A DNA stretch of 45,163 nucleotides from Synechococcus sp. UW140 (lineage in GTDB: Bacteria > Cyanobacteriota > Cyanobacteriia > PCC-6307 > Cyanobiaceae). The position numbers and the translations under genes were made by a program. The stretch spans positions 1-45,163 of the forward strand of contig CAMAPJ010000010.1 in assembly GCA_945860085.1 (NCBI GenBank), in the 5' to 3' direction. Of the stretch, positions 20,585-28,786 are shown one piece after another; the first letter of the stretch is position 1, and each line of letters begins with the position of its first letter. The notes beneath the pieces were generated by a model. That model did not search any database and was not told the DNA's origin. It worked only from the letters and a program-made list of their open reading frames with translations.

Positions 20585-20868
20585 ATCTCCCTAACTAGGG
20601 TCAGGCAGCCACTGGGGCGGCTTGACGGGAGAAACGAACGATGTTGTTCGCTGTTACGTGTGTGCTCTTACCGAGCAGGCTTCAGTCACCCTCCTCATGC
20701 CCCGTCGAAACCATTGCAGCCCCTGAAGGTCCCAGCCCTTGGGCTGGGAGGGCGCCCCACCGAGTTGGTGGGGAGCAATGGAGCTGAGCGGAATCGAACC
20801 GCTGTCCGAAACACTGGTGTGGACCACCTAGTCCGGTCGAAACCGAACCTCTGCATTGTGACAGCAGA
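20585..20868 (-). ncRNA. ssrA: Transfer-messenger RNA, circularly permuted two-piece form
   Basis: Ribosome-rescue RNA. On the minus strand the gene first encodes the acceptor piece, ending GGTTCGATTCCGCTCAGCTCC + A (3' end at 20779), then an intervening segment (20724-20778) with GC-rich hairpins, then the coding piece starting GGGGCTGCAATGGTTTCGAC (5' end at 20723). GGGGCTG (20717-20723) pairs with CAGCTCC (20780-20786) to rebuild the seven-bp tRNA-like acceptor stem after the intervening segment is removed. CCA is not encoded. The coding piece carries the tag frame 20601-20651, and a small hairpin follows at 20589-20600. This permuted order is established for marine Synechococcus and Prochlorococcus. 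The exact 5' end of the acceptor piece is approximate. Confidence 0.93.
20601..20651 (-). other. tmRNA proteolysis-tag reading frame
   Basis: From the resume codon GCG at 20649-20651 to TGA at 20601-20603 the frame reads ANNIVRFSRQAAPVAA. The Ala-Ala end is the degron recognised by ClpXP-type proteases. The sequence matches the tag form known from marine Synechococcus. Confidence 0.92.
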
Positions 20869-20870
20869 AG

Positions 20871-22094
20871 ATGGCATCTCGTCGCCTGGTCCGAGTGGGC
20901 ATCACCGAACAGTCCCAGGGCGCCCAGGCCCAGGTCGCACGCTTTGCCTGCATCGCTGCCGTGCCCTCTGGCCTGGAGGAGCCCGCAGCCGCTGAACTGG
21001 CGGCCCTGGGTGCCCAGGCCGTTCGGCCCTTGCGCCGGGCCGTGGCCCTGGAGGCCGATCTGGCCTGCTTCTACCGCCTACACCTCCAGGCCCGGCTGCC
21101 GTTTCGGATCCTGCGCCAGCTGGCCCGCTTCCCCTGCCGCTCGCGCCAGGACCTCTACGCCGGGGTGCAAGCAGCGGCCGATTGGCAGCGCTGGCTGCCG
21201 CCCGAGGCCCGATTTCGGGTTGACAGCACCGGCACGGCCCCGGGGCTGAGCCACAGCCATTTCAGCGCCCTGGAGGTGAAAAACGCCCTGGTGGACTGGC
21301 AGCGCCAGCACTGGGGCGAACGGTCCTCCGTGGATCTGGAGGATCCAGACCTGGCCTTGCATCTCCACCTCGGCGGCGAGGGGGCGATCCTCAGCCTCGA
21401 TGGCAGCGGCGGCAGCCTGCATCGCCGCGGCTACCGGGCCGCCATGGGCCTGGCCCCCCTCAAGGAAAATCTGGCCGCCGGGCTGGTGGCCCTCACCGGC
21501 TGGGACGGTTCGGTGCCCCTAGCCGATCCCCTTTGCGGCTCCGGCACCCTGCTGATCGAAGCCGCCTGCCAGGCCCTGGGTCGGGCCCCCGGGCTGGGGC
21601 GCTCCTTCGGCTTCGAGCGCTGGCCCGACTTCGATCCACTCCTCTGGCAGCAGGAACGCCAGGTCGCCTTGGCCCTCGATCGCTCGGCCCTGCGTCCTGC
21701 CTCCCTCGCCGATGGCCGGCCCCTGGCGCCGATCGTGGGGCTGGACCAGGATCAGGCCGTGCTGGAGCAGGCCAAAAACAATTGCCAGGCCGCTGGCATG
21801 GCTGCGGCCATCGAACTGCAGCGGGGCGACTGCCGCGACTTTCAGCCGCCCCAGGGACCGGGGATCCTGGTCTGCAACCCGCCCTATGGCGAACGGCTGG
21901 GCCAGAGAGACCAGCTCGAAGTCCTCTACGCCGACCTGGGCGCCATGGTCAAAGAGCGCTGCAGCGGCTGGACCCTGTGGCTGCTGAGCGGCAACCCGGA
22001 ACTCACCGGCGCCCTGCGCATGAAAGCCAGCCGCCGGATCCCGATCAACAACGGCGGCATCGACTGCCGCTGGCTCAAGTACGAGCTGCGCTGA
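20871..22094 (+). CDS. THUMP-domain class I SAM-dependent RNA methyltransferase (RlmL N-half / YpsC type)
   Basis: A 407-aa N2-guanine RNA methyltransferase; homologues modify 23S rRNA (m2G2445 in E. coli). The N-terminal ferredoxin-like and THUMP region (residues 20-170) includes FRVDSTGTAPGLSHS and SLHRRGYR. The methyltransferase domain has LADPLCGSGTLLIEAA (SAM-binding motif I), GLDQDQAVLEQAKNN and the catalytic NPPYGERLG (motif IV). The fused second domain of E. coli RlmL is absent. The ATG at 20871 lies just beside the divergent ssrA gene; a GTG about eight codons later is an alternative start. Confidence 0.9.
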   Translation: MASRRLVRVGITEQSQGAQAQVARFACIAAVPSGLEEPAAAELAALGAQAVRPLRRAVALEADLACFYRLHLQARLPFRILRQLARFPCRSRQDLYAGVQAAADWQRWLPPEARFRVDSTGTAPGLSHSHFSALEVKNALVDWQRQHWGERSSVDLEDPDLALHLHLGGEGAILSLDGSGGSLHRRGYRAAMGLAPLKENLAAGLVALTGWDGSVPLADPLCGSGTLLIEAACQALGRAPGLGRSFGFERWPDFDPLLWQQERQVALALDRSALRPASLADGRPLAPIVGLDQDQAVLEQAKNNCQAAGMAAAIELQRGDCRDFQPPQGPGILVCNPPYGERLGQRDQLEVLYADLGAMVKERCSGWTLWLLSGNPELTGALRMKASRRIPINNGGIDCRWLKYELR

Positions 22095-22163
22095 GAGTCA
22101 GCATCCGGCTGGCGGCGATGGCACCCGCCTCAGCCAAGCGCCTTGGTTGACCGCCTTAGCCAG

Positions 22164-22202
22164 CTGCCTGAGCAAACTGCCTTAACAAACTGCCTTAACA
22201 AA
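22164..22202. repeat. 13-bp tandem repeat, three copies
   Basis: CTGCCTGAGCAAA (22164-22176), CTGCCTTAACAAA (22177-22189 and 22190-22202), then CTGAATCAG. The array lies in the 189-bp gap between two convergent genes. Confidence 0.8.
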
Positions 22203-22283
22203 CTGAATCAGCCGGCCAACGCAACGCGGACAAGCCCCTAGCGGCAGCCTTGGCCCGCTCCTGGCCTGACGCCAGAGCCTCAC

Positions 22284-22724
22284 CTAGCGACCGAGCAGGG
22301 CCCGGGTGGTTTTGGTGATGCCGGCCGTGGTCTGGGGCAGGTAGGGGCCCTTGGTGAGCTGGCCGCCGATGCGTAGGGACAGGCCAGCGAGCACCAGATC
22401 GATGGCACCGACCGCCAGGCTCGCCTGGATCCAGCTCAAGCCGAATGACGCCTGAATCCAGAGCAGCAGGGCCGCCTCAGCCGCGATTAGAGCCAGGGAC
22501 ACCAACCCGAGCCCGCCCGCCAGCAGCAGGAGCCCACTGATCAGCCGCCGCTTTTCGCGGTCGGCCTCCTGCAGGGCAATACGCACATGCAGATCCATCA
22601 CCGAGCCCACTAGGGCGGCCATCCGGGAGGCGGCCTGACGGGGCAAACCGGGCCCGGCCGCCGCCCGCTGACTGGCCGCCTCGGCGCTGGCCTGGTCCCT
22701 GCCGGTGCCCGTGGTGGCGCTCAT
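22284..22724 (-). CDS. Phage-holin-family / DUF1469-like membrane protein (YqjE type)
   Basis: A 146-aa protein. After a polar Ala-rich N-terminus an amphipathic helix (MAALVGSVMDLHVRIALQEA) leads to two membrane hairpin spans (LISGLLLLAGGLGLVSLALI and the segment after residue 100). This layout matches the DUF1469 / holin superfamily III group that includes YqjE. Despite the family name it need not be a phage product; no phage genes are nearby. It overlaps the DUF883-like gene upstream by four bases, as YqjD-YqjE pairs do in other bacteria. Confidence 0.75.
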   Translation of the reverse strand: MSATTGTGRDQASAEAASQRAAAGPGLPRQAASRMAALVGSVMDLHVRIALQEADREKRRLISGLLLLAGGLGLVSLALIAAEAALLLWIQASFGLSWIQASLAVGAIDLVLAGLSLRIGGQLTKGPYLPQTTAGITKTTRALLGR

Positions 22725-23149
22725 GCGGAGCGGCGCCCTGAAGCCAGCAACAACCCGGCCAGCAGACCCACGCCGGCGGCAATGCCCAGGGCCAGCAAGG
22801 GCTGCTCCCGCACGGGCTTCTCTATTTTGGGCCTCAGGTTGCTGTTCAGCTCGTCGAGCAGGCCCTCGAGCTGCTCCTCTAGGGGCCGCAGCGATTCGGC
22901 CAGGCGGCTGGCCTGGCCGCCCGTCACCGCCACTAATTCAAGGAGTTGGGCCTGCACGCCACTGCTGGTGCGACCGGTCTGCTCGGCGATCACCTCCACC
23001 ACACGCTCAAAGCTGCCGCGGGTGGCCTCCAGGGCGGAGCGAGCCACGCCGGGCCATTCCTTCTGGATCAAGGGCAAAAGGGCCTCAAAGCGCTCGCGGA
23101 ACTGGGCCCCAGACGCCGCCGCAGGATCGTGCTCGGACTCCAGTTCCAT
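22721..23149 (-). CDS. DUF883-like (ElaB/YqjD type) C-tail-anchored protein
   Basis: A 142-aa protein with long amphipathic helices (FEALLPLIQKEWP, FERVVEVIAEQTGRTS, LRPLEEQLEGLLDELN) and a single C-terminal membrane span (PLLALGIAAGVGLLAGLLLA) preceded by VREQP, as in ElaB/YqjD proteins that in E. coli tether ribosomes to the membrane in stationary phase. The cyanobacterial role is inferred only from this architecture. The start is ATG 23149; an in-frame alternative at 23167 adds six residues. It is divergent from smc with a gap of about 100 bp. Confidence 0.72.
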   Translation of the reverse strand: MELESEHDPAAASGAQFRERFEALLPLIQKEWPGVARSALEATRGSFERVVEVIAEQTGRTSSGVQAQLLELVAVTGGQASRLAESLRPLEEQLEGLLDELNSNLRPKIEKPVREQPLLALGIAAGVGLLAGLLLASGRRSA

Positions 23150-23246
23150 GGGGCGGCTCGGACACAAGAACAGGTCCCAACCTAGGGAGGCCCCTTGCCG
23201 CTGTCAGTGCTTCGGCTAGATTGTCACTGCTCGGCGCACGGGCCTG

Positions 23247-26200
23247 TTGGTTCACATCAATCAGGTCGAGCTCACCCACTTCAAATCTTTCGGCGGTTCG
23301 ATCACCATCCCGCTGGAAGAGGGATTTACGGTTGTCACCGGTCCTAACGGATCTGGCAAAAGCAACATCCTTGATGGGGTGCTCTTTTGTCTGGGTCTGG
23401 CCAACAGTCGCGGCATGCGAGCCGAACGGCTGCCAGACCTGGTCAACAGCGCCATGCTCAAGGAGGGACGGGCCGCCGAGACGATCGTCACCGTGCGGTT
23501 TGATCTCAGCGATTGGCAGCCCGACGAAGCCGAGGTGGGGCTGGAGCCCCCCCAGGAAGGCCCCTGGATCCGCCAAGGACAGAGCCACTGGAGCGTGACC
23601 CGGCGGCTGCGGGTGGCCCCGGGCGGCACCTACAGCAGCACTTACAGCGCCGATGGCGTGACCTGCAACCTGCAGCAGCTGCAGACCCAGTTGCGGCGTC
23701 TGCGGGTCGATCCCGAGGGCAGCAACGTGGTGATGCAAGGGGATGTCACCCGGATTGTCTCGATGGGGGCCCGGGATCGCCGCGGCTTGATCGATGAACT
23801 GGCCGGGGTCGCCCTGTTCGACAGCCGCATCGACCAGGCCCGCTCCAAGCTCGAGGATGTGCAGGAGCGCGAGGAACGCTGCCGCATCGTCGAGCAGGAG
23901 TTGCTGGTCAATCGCCAGAAACTGGAACGCGACTGCACCAAGGCACGCACCTACCAACTGCTACGCGACCGCCTACACAGCGGCCGCCTGCACGAACAGG
24001 TTCTCGGCTTCGAGGTTGCCCAGGAGCAACTCCACACCCTGCGCCGCCGCCAGGAGAGCCTCAGTCAGAAAGAGGCCGCAGACCGCAGCGCCGTGGCCGC
24101 AGCCCAGGCCGCCCTGGTCGTGGGCCAGCAGGAGCTGGACGCCCTGCAGACGGAGGTCAAGGCCCTGGGCGAGGACAGCCTGCTGGCGGTTCAGGCCGAA
24201 CTGGCGGGCCTGGAGGCCAGCGGCCGCGAACTGGCCCGCCAGGCGGAACGGCACCAGAGCCGGGCCGAGGAGCTGCAACGCCAACGCCACGATCTTGCCC
24301 GCCAGCAGGGGGAGCTGCGCTCCCAGCAACAGGGCCTCGGCGGCCCGGACGACGGCGCCGCCCTGGCCCAGGCCGAAACCGATTGCCGCACCGCCGAAGC
24401 GGCCGTGGAGCTGTCGCGGCGGCGCCTGGGGGAGGTGGCGGGCCGCTCCGGCAGCTGGCTGGAGGAGCAAAAGCAACGCAGCCGCCAGCGCCAGGAGCTG
24501 CAGGCCCAGCTGGCACCCCTGGTCGCCGAGGAACAACAACTGAGTGAGCGGCTGCGCCAGGACCAGGAGCGCTTGAGCGAGCTGGGCGAGCAGTTGCAGC
24601 AGGACACCGGCCAGAGCCAGGGGGTGCAGGCCGCCTTGGTGGTTCTGGAGGGGGAATGGCAGCAGCTGCTCGCCAGCCTGGAGCGCCAGCAACAGCGCTT
24701 CTCAGAGTTGGTGGAGGCCTTGGCCCTGCAGCAACGCACCCGCAGCCGGCTGGAGCAGGAACAGGCCCAGCTGGAGCGGGAAATCGCCCGGCTGGAATCC
24801 CGGCGCGAAGCCCTGCAAGAAAGCCGCGGCACCGGCGCCCTGCGCCTGCTGCTGGAAGCGGGTCTCGAAGGCATCCATGGACCGGTCGCCCAGCTCGGCG
24901 AAGTGGCTGAGCCCCACCGCCTGGCCCTGGAGGTGGCCGCCGGCGCCCGGCTTGGCCAAGTGGTGGTCGATGACGACCGCATCGCCGCCCGGGCCATTGA
25001 ACTGCTCAAGAGCCGCCGGGCCGGCCGGCTCACCTTCCTGCCGCTCAACAAGATCCGGGGTAGCGGCGGTGGTAGTGCCAACGCCGCCTTCGAGCGGGGC
25101 GGTGGCGGCGGCCGCGCTCCCGGCGGCGAGGGCCTGGTTGGCCGGGCCGTGGAGCTGGTACACCATGAAGCCATTTACGGCGAAGTCTTCCGCTACGTCT
25201 TCGGCGACACCTTGGTGTTCCGCGATCTGGCCAGCGCCCGCCACGAACTGGGGCGCCACCGGGCCGTGACCCTCGATGGCGAACTGCTGGAGAAAAGCGG
25301 CGCCATGACCGGCGGCAGCATCCAGCAACGCAACAACCAGCTCAGCTTTGGCGTCAGCCGCGAAGACGACGAGGCCGAACCCCTGCGCCGCCGCCTGCTG
25401 CAACTGGGCGACACCCTGGTGGCCAGCCGCCGCCAGGAGGCCGCCCTGGCCAAGGAACTCGAGGAGCTGCGGCCCCAGCTAGGCCAGCTTGAGCAGCGCC
25501 TTGCGGCCCTAGAGGCGGAGCGGGCTGCCGCCCAGCGCTCCCATGCCCCCCTACTGCAACGCCACCAGCAGCTCGCTGCACGCCGCACCAGCCTCCAGAC
25601 CAGCCTGGTCAGCGATGGCAACCGCCTGGCCACGGTGGCCGGCCTGCTCCAGCCCCTGGGCGGCGGATTGGAAGCCCTCGAAACGGCCGAAGCCGAGGCC
25701 CGCTCCTCCGGCGACAGCGACCGCTGGCAAGGGTTGCAACAGGACCTCGAAGCCGCCGACCGGGGCCTGAGCGAGGCGCGCCTGCGCTGCGATGGCCTGC
25801 TCAACGCCCAGCGGGAACGCAGTCTCAAAACCGAGCGGCTCTTGAGCCAGCTCGAGGCTCTTGGCTCCGACGAACAGCGCCTGGTGGTGGCGGTTCAGAC
25901 CCTGGTGGCCGAACGCAGCCAGTGGAAGCAGCAGCAGCAGGCCGAGCAGGAGCAACGCAGCGAGCTGGAAGGGCGCCAAAAGGAACTGCAGGAGCGCTTC
26001 GGGGCCCGGCGCCGGGCCCGCGATGAGGCCGAAGCCCGCCTGTCCCTGCAACGCCAGGGGTTGCAACAGCAGGAATGGGAACTGGGGCGCCTAGGCGAAG
26101 AACGGCTGGCTTTGGCCGAACAGGAACGCAGTTCCTCCCTGCGGCTAGAGCAACTGGCCCGCGAGCTTCCCGAGCCCCGTCCTGATCTCCCGGAGGAGGT

Positions 26201-26867
26201 CAAGCTGGCGGGACTGGAGGCCTTGCAACAGGAGCTGCGCAGCCTGCAACAACGCATGGAGGCGCTTGAGCCCGTCAACATGCTCGCCCTCGAGGAACTG
26301 GAACAGCTGGAGGTGCGCCTGGCGGACCTAGGGGAGCGGCTCGATGTGCTCTGCAAGGAACGCGAAGAGCTGCTGCTGCGCATCGAAACCGTGGCCACCC
26401 TGCGCCAGGAGGCCTTCCTGGAGGCGTTCCAGGCAGTGGATGGCCATTTCCGCCAGATCTTCGCCGGCCTCTCCGAAGGCGAGGGTCATCTGCAACTGGA
26501 AAACCCCGAACAGCCCCTTGAAGGAGGCCTCACCCTGGTAGCCCATCCCAAAGGCAAGGCGGTGCGGCGTCTGGCCTCGATGTCCGGTGGCGAAAAATCG
26601 CTGACGGCCCTGAGCTTCCTATTTGCCCTGCAACGCTTCCGCCCCTCGCCCTTCTATGCCCTCGACGAGGTGGACAGCTTCCTCGATGGCGTCAACGTGG
26701 AACGGTTGGCGGCCCTGATCGCCAGCCAGGCCCAGGCCGCCCAATTCATGGTGGTCAGCCACCGCCGCCCGATGATTGCCGCCGCCACCCGCACGATCGG
26801 CGTCACCCAGGCCCGCGGCGCCCACACCCAGGTGGTGGGCCTGCCCCCAGAGGCCAAAGCCTCCTAG
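23247..26867 (+). CDS. smc: Chromosome segregation protein SMC
   Basis: A 1206-aa SMC ATPase, full length for the family. The N-terminal head has HFKSFGG and Walker A GPNGSGKSN (residues 32-40). Coiled coils rich in Gln/Glu/Arg/Leu run from about 165 to 515 and 690 to 1030. The hinge between them has GIHGPVAQLGEV and ends in SGAMTGGS; it includes a Gly-rich insertion (GSGGGSANAAFERGGGGG). The C-terminal head has the signature LASMSGGEKSL (about 1110) and Walker B FYALDEVDSFLD (about 1135). It compacts and segregates DNA, normally with ScpA and ScpB, which are not in this window. The start is TTG at 23247, the only initiator that yields the conserved MVHINQVEL beginning. Confidence 0.96.
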   Translation: MVHINQVELTHFKSFGGSITIPLEEGFTVVTGPNGSGKSNILDGVLFCLGLANSRGMRAERLPDLVNSAMLKEGRAAETIVTVRFDLSDWQPDEAEVGLEPPQEGPWIRQGQSHWSVTRRLRVAPGGTYSSTYSADGVTCNLQQLQTQLRRLRVDPEGSNVVMQGDVTRIVSMGARDRRGLIDELAGVALFDSRIDQARSKLEDVQEREERCRIVEQELLVNRQKLERDCTKARTYQLLRDRLHSGRLHEQVLGFEVAQEQLHTLRRRQESLSQKEAADRSAVAAAQAALVVGQQELDALQTEVKALGEDSLLAVQAELAGLEASGRELARQAERHQSRAEELQRQRHDLARQQGELRSQQQGLGGPDDGAALAQAETDCRTAEAAVELSRRRLGEVAGRSGSWLEEQKQRSRQRQELQAQLAPLVAEEQQLSERLRQDQERLSELGEQLQQDTGQSQGVQAALVVLEGEWQQLLASLERQQQRFSELVEALALQQRTRSRLEQEQAQLEREIARLESRREALQESRGTGALRLLLEAGLEGIHGPVAQLGEVAEPHRLALEVAAGARLGQVVVDDDRIAARAIELLKSRRAGRLTFLPLNKIRGSGGGSANAAFERGGGGGRAPGGEGLVGRAVELVHHEAIYGEVFRYVFGDTLVFRDLASARHELGRHRAVTLDGELLEKSGAMTGGSIQQRNNQLSFGVSREDDEAEPLRRRLLQLGDTLVASRRQEAALAKELEELRPQLGQLEQRLAALEAERAAAQRSHAPLLQRHQQLAARRTSLQTSLVSDGNRLATVAGLLQPLGGGLEALETAEAEARSSGDSDRWQGLQQDLEAADRGLSEARLRCDGLLNAQRERSLKTERLLSQLEALGSDEQRLVVAVQTLVAERSQWKQQQQAEQEQRSELEGRQKELQERFGARRRARDEAEARLSLQRQGLQQQEWELGRLGEERLALAEQERSSSLRLEQLARELPEPRPDLPEEVKLAGLEALQQELRSLQQRMEALEPVNMLALEELEQLEVRLADLGERLDVLCKEREELLLRIETVATLRQEAFLEAFQAVDGHFRQIFAGLSEGEGHLQLENPEQPLEGGLTLVAHPKGKAVRRLASMSGGEKSLTALSFLFALQRFRPSPFYALDEVDSFLDGVNVERLAALIASQAQAAQFMVVSHRRPMIAAATRTIGVTQARGAHTQVVGLPPEAKAS

Positions 26868-26941
26868 AGCGCCGGGCCAGAGGGTTGCAGCGCAGCTCGC
26901 GCCAGACCAGCAGGCCAGGCGCTTTGCGCCACAATGGTTCC

Positions 26942-28141
26942 ATGACAACAACGCCCCCTGGCACCCCAACCCCGAGCGACCGGCTCTGGCTGCGGTCGGA
27001 ACTGATGGGGACCCAGGTCATCACCCGCGACACGGGCCGGCGCCTAGGCGTCGTCGGCGAAGTGGTGGTGGATATCGACCGCCGCGAAGTGGTGGCCTTG
27101 GGCCTGCGAGATAACCCCCTCACCCGCTTCCTGCCGGGCTTGCCCCGCTGGATGCCCCTAGAGAGCATCCGTCAGGTGGGCGATGTGATCCTGGTGGATT
27201 CGGCCGACTCCCTTTCCGAAGGCTTCAATCCAGATCGATTCAGCAAGGTGATCAACTGCCAGGTGATCACCGAATCGGGTGAGGTACTGGGCCGGGTGTT
27301 GGGCTTCAGTTTTGACATCGAAACCGGTGATCTCACCACCTTGGTCCTCGGCGCCCTTGGGGTTCCCCTGTTAGGCGAAGGGGTGCTGAGCACCTGGGAA
27401 CTGGCCGTGGAAGAGGTGGTCAGCAGTGGTCCCGATCGGATCATTGTTTATGAAGGCGCCGAAGAGAAGCTCAAGCAGCTCGGTACGGGCCTGCTGGAAA
27501 AACTCGGCATCGGCGGGCCCGGTTGGGAGCAGGAGGAACGGGAGCGCTATCGCCTCAACATGGTGCCTGTTGAAAATCAACTAGCCGCCGGTTTGCCTGC
27601 CGCCACCGAACAGCGCCGCATCCAGCCCGCCACCAGCCGGATGATCGAGCCCGAGGCCGAACTTGATTACGTGGAAGTCGAGCGCCGCGCCCAGGAACCC
27701 CTGCGCCAGCGCCGCTACCTCGACGAGGAGGACGAGCGTTATGGCCGCGAAGGCTTCGCAGGCGAACGAGCAGCCAGCGAACGATTTGGCTCTGAACGGA
27801 TTGGAACTGAACGGATTGGACCTGAGCGGATTGGAGCTGAGCGATTTGGGAACGGACAATTTGAGAATGACCGCTATGAGGTTGACCGGCTCGAAACTGA
27901 TCGGTATGAGCCTGAGCGGTTTGAGCCTGAGCGATTCGAGAGGGACCGGCTTGGCGGCGATCAACGGGAGCCTGAGCGATTCGAGCGCGAGCCGGCTGAT
28001 CGGGATTCCGCCTACAGACCAGGCACACCCCTGCCGGCACGCCGGTATCGCCGCCAGGAAGAACCGCTGGATGTCGAACCCCTCGACGACGAGCCAGGCC
28101 CCCAGCCCAGGGCCCGCCGAGATCTCCATGACCCCTGGTGA
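26942..28141 (+). CDS. PRC-barrel protein with a pentad-repeat tail
   Basis: A 399-aa protein. Two PRC-barrel domains are seen: residues about 16-85 (LMGTQVITRDTGRRLGVVGE) and 95-160 (VINCQVITESGEVLGRVLG). Residues 265-355 form a charged repeat of period five, x-(E/D)-R-(F/I/Y/L)-(G/E), for example SERIG TERIG PERIG and PERFE PERFE. The matching DNA repeat is 15 bp. The tail ends in a Pro/Arg/Asp-rich stretch. Cyanobacterial PRC-barrel proteins of this kind have been linked to the photosynthetic machinery and RNA-processing factors, but no role can be assigned here. The start ATG 26942 has the barrel directly following. Confidence 0.82.
   Translation: MTTTPPGTPTPSDRLWLRSELMGTQVITRDTGRRLGVVGEVVVDIDRREVVALGLRDNPLTRFLPGLPRWMPLESIRQVGDVILVDSADSLSEGFNPDRFSKVINCQVITESGEVLGRVLGFSFDIETGDLTTLVLGALGVPLLGEGVLSTWELAVEEVVSSGPDRIIVYEGAEEKLKQLGTGLLEKLGIGGPGWEQEERERYRLNMVPVENQLAAGLPAATEQRRIQPATSRMIEPEAELDYVEVERRAQEPLRQRRYLDEEDERYGREGFAGERAASERFGSERIGTERIGPERIGAERFGNGQFENDRYEVDRLETDRYEPERFEPERFERDRLGGDQREPERFEREPADRDSAYRPGTPLPARRYRRQEEPLDVEPLDDEPGPQPRARRDLHDPW
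27741..28010 (+). other. Overlapping +1 frame resembling a pentapeptide-repeat protein
   Basis: Read one base ahead of the PRC-barrel gene, the 15-bp repeat gives LALNG LELNG LDLSG LELSD and later MSLSG LSLSD, close to the A(D/N)LXX pattern of pentapeptide-repeat proteins. The frame has an ATG at 27741 and stays open to 28199. Any 15-bp repeat gives a five-residue repeat in every frame, so this may be a by-product. I do not claim it is translated. Confidence 0.3.
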
Positions 28142-28186
28142 GAGGCGGTCACAAGGCCCTGTCAACCTGACAACTGCACAGCCTGT

Positions 28187-28231
28187 CTTCTCAGCTTGAA
28201 CGCTTCTCAGCTTAAAAACTTCTCAGCCTGA
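28187..28231. repeat. 16-bp tandem repeat, three copies
   Basis: CTTCTCAGCTTGAACG (28187-28202), CTTCTCAGCTTAAAAA (28203-28218) and a shortened CTTCTCAGCCTGA (28219-28231), between the convergent PRC-barrel and msrB genes. Confidence 0.8.
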
Positions 28232-28306
28232 CTTTAAGGGCTGACTTCACAGGATGTCCCTCAGACGGATTCCTGATTCAGCGTGATCAGGCCGGCAAAT
28301 CAGGGA

Positions 28307-28345
28307 GCTGAATCAAGCGGCTGGATCAAACGGCTGGATCAAACG
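28307..28345. repeat. 13-bp tandem repeat reaching into the end of msrB
   Basis: GCTGAATCAAGCG (28307-28319) followed by two exact GCTGGATCAAACG units (28320-28332, 28333-28345). The msrB stop codon (28326-28328) lies inside the second unit. Confidence 0.8.
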
Positions 28346-28754
28346 ACAGCGAGGCCGAATTGACGCAATAGCGGAGACCTGTGGGATTGGGCCCGTCATT
28401 GAAGACATGGCCGAGGTGGGCCTCGCAGCGGGCGCACTTGATCTCGGTGCGCACCATGCCGTGACTGCGGTCGGTGATGGTGGTAATGGCGCCGGGATTG
28501 GCCCCGTCCCAGAAGCTGGGCCAGCCGGAGCCGGATTCAAATTTGGTATCAGAACTAAACAGCTCGCTACCACAGCAGACGCAGTTGTAGGTGCCCTGAA
28601 CCTTGTTGTTCCAATAGATGCCTGTGAAGGCCCGCTCAGTGCCGCCCTGGCGAGCCACCTGGAACTGCTCAGGGCTGAGCCGCTCGCGCCAGGCCTGCTC
28701 CGAGAGGGGCTGCTCCAGGCCGTTGGTGGCCGCCGGGCTGGTGGAATCGCTCAT
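28326..28754 (-). CDS. msrB: Peptide methionine-R-sulfoxide reductase
   Basis: A 142-aa thiol enzyme reducing methionine-R-sulfoxide in proteins, important under photo-oxidative stress. Two zinc-binding Cys pairs are visible (CVCC and CARC), along with the substrate pocket SGWPSFW and the catalytic Cys in RYCVNSASL near the C-terminus. [10 protein letters not shown] is the conserved histidine segment. There is no signal peptide, so it is cytosolic. It lies 32 bp downstream of the LpxB-like gene on the same strand. Confidence 0.95.
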   Translation of the reverse strand: MSDSTSPAATNGLEQPLSEQAWRERLSPEQFQVARQGGTERAFTGIYWNNKVQGTYNCVCCGSELFSSDTKFESGSGWPSFWDGANPGAITTITDRSHGMVRTEIKCARCEAHLGHVFNDGPNPTGLRYCVNSASLSFDPAV

Positions 28755-28786
28755 CGGGCCCCTGACATCGGTTGCTTGGTAGCAGG

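Noticed and set aside
22284-22724. A prophage remnant, because of the holin-like family
   Set aside because: No integrase, capsid, lysin or attachment site is nearby; the YqjE-like pairing is a better explanation.
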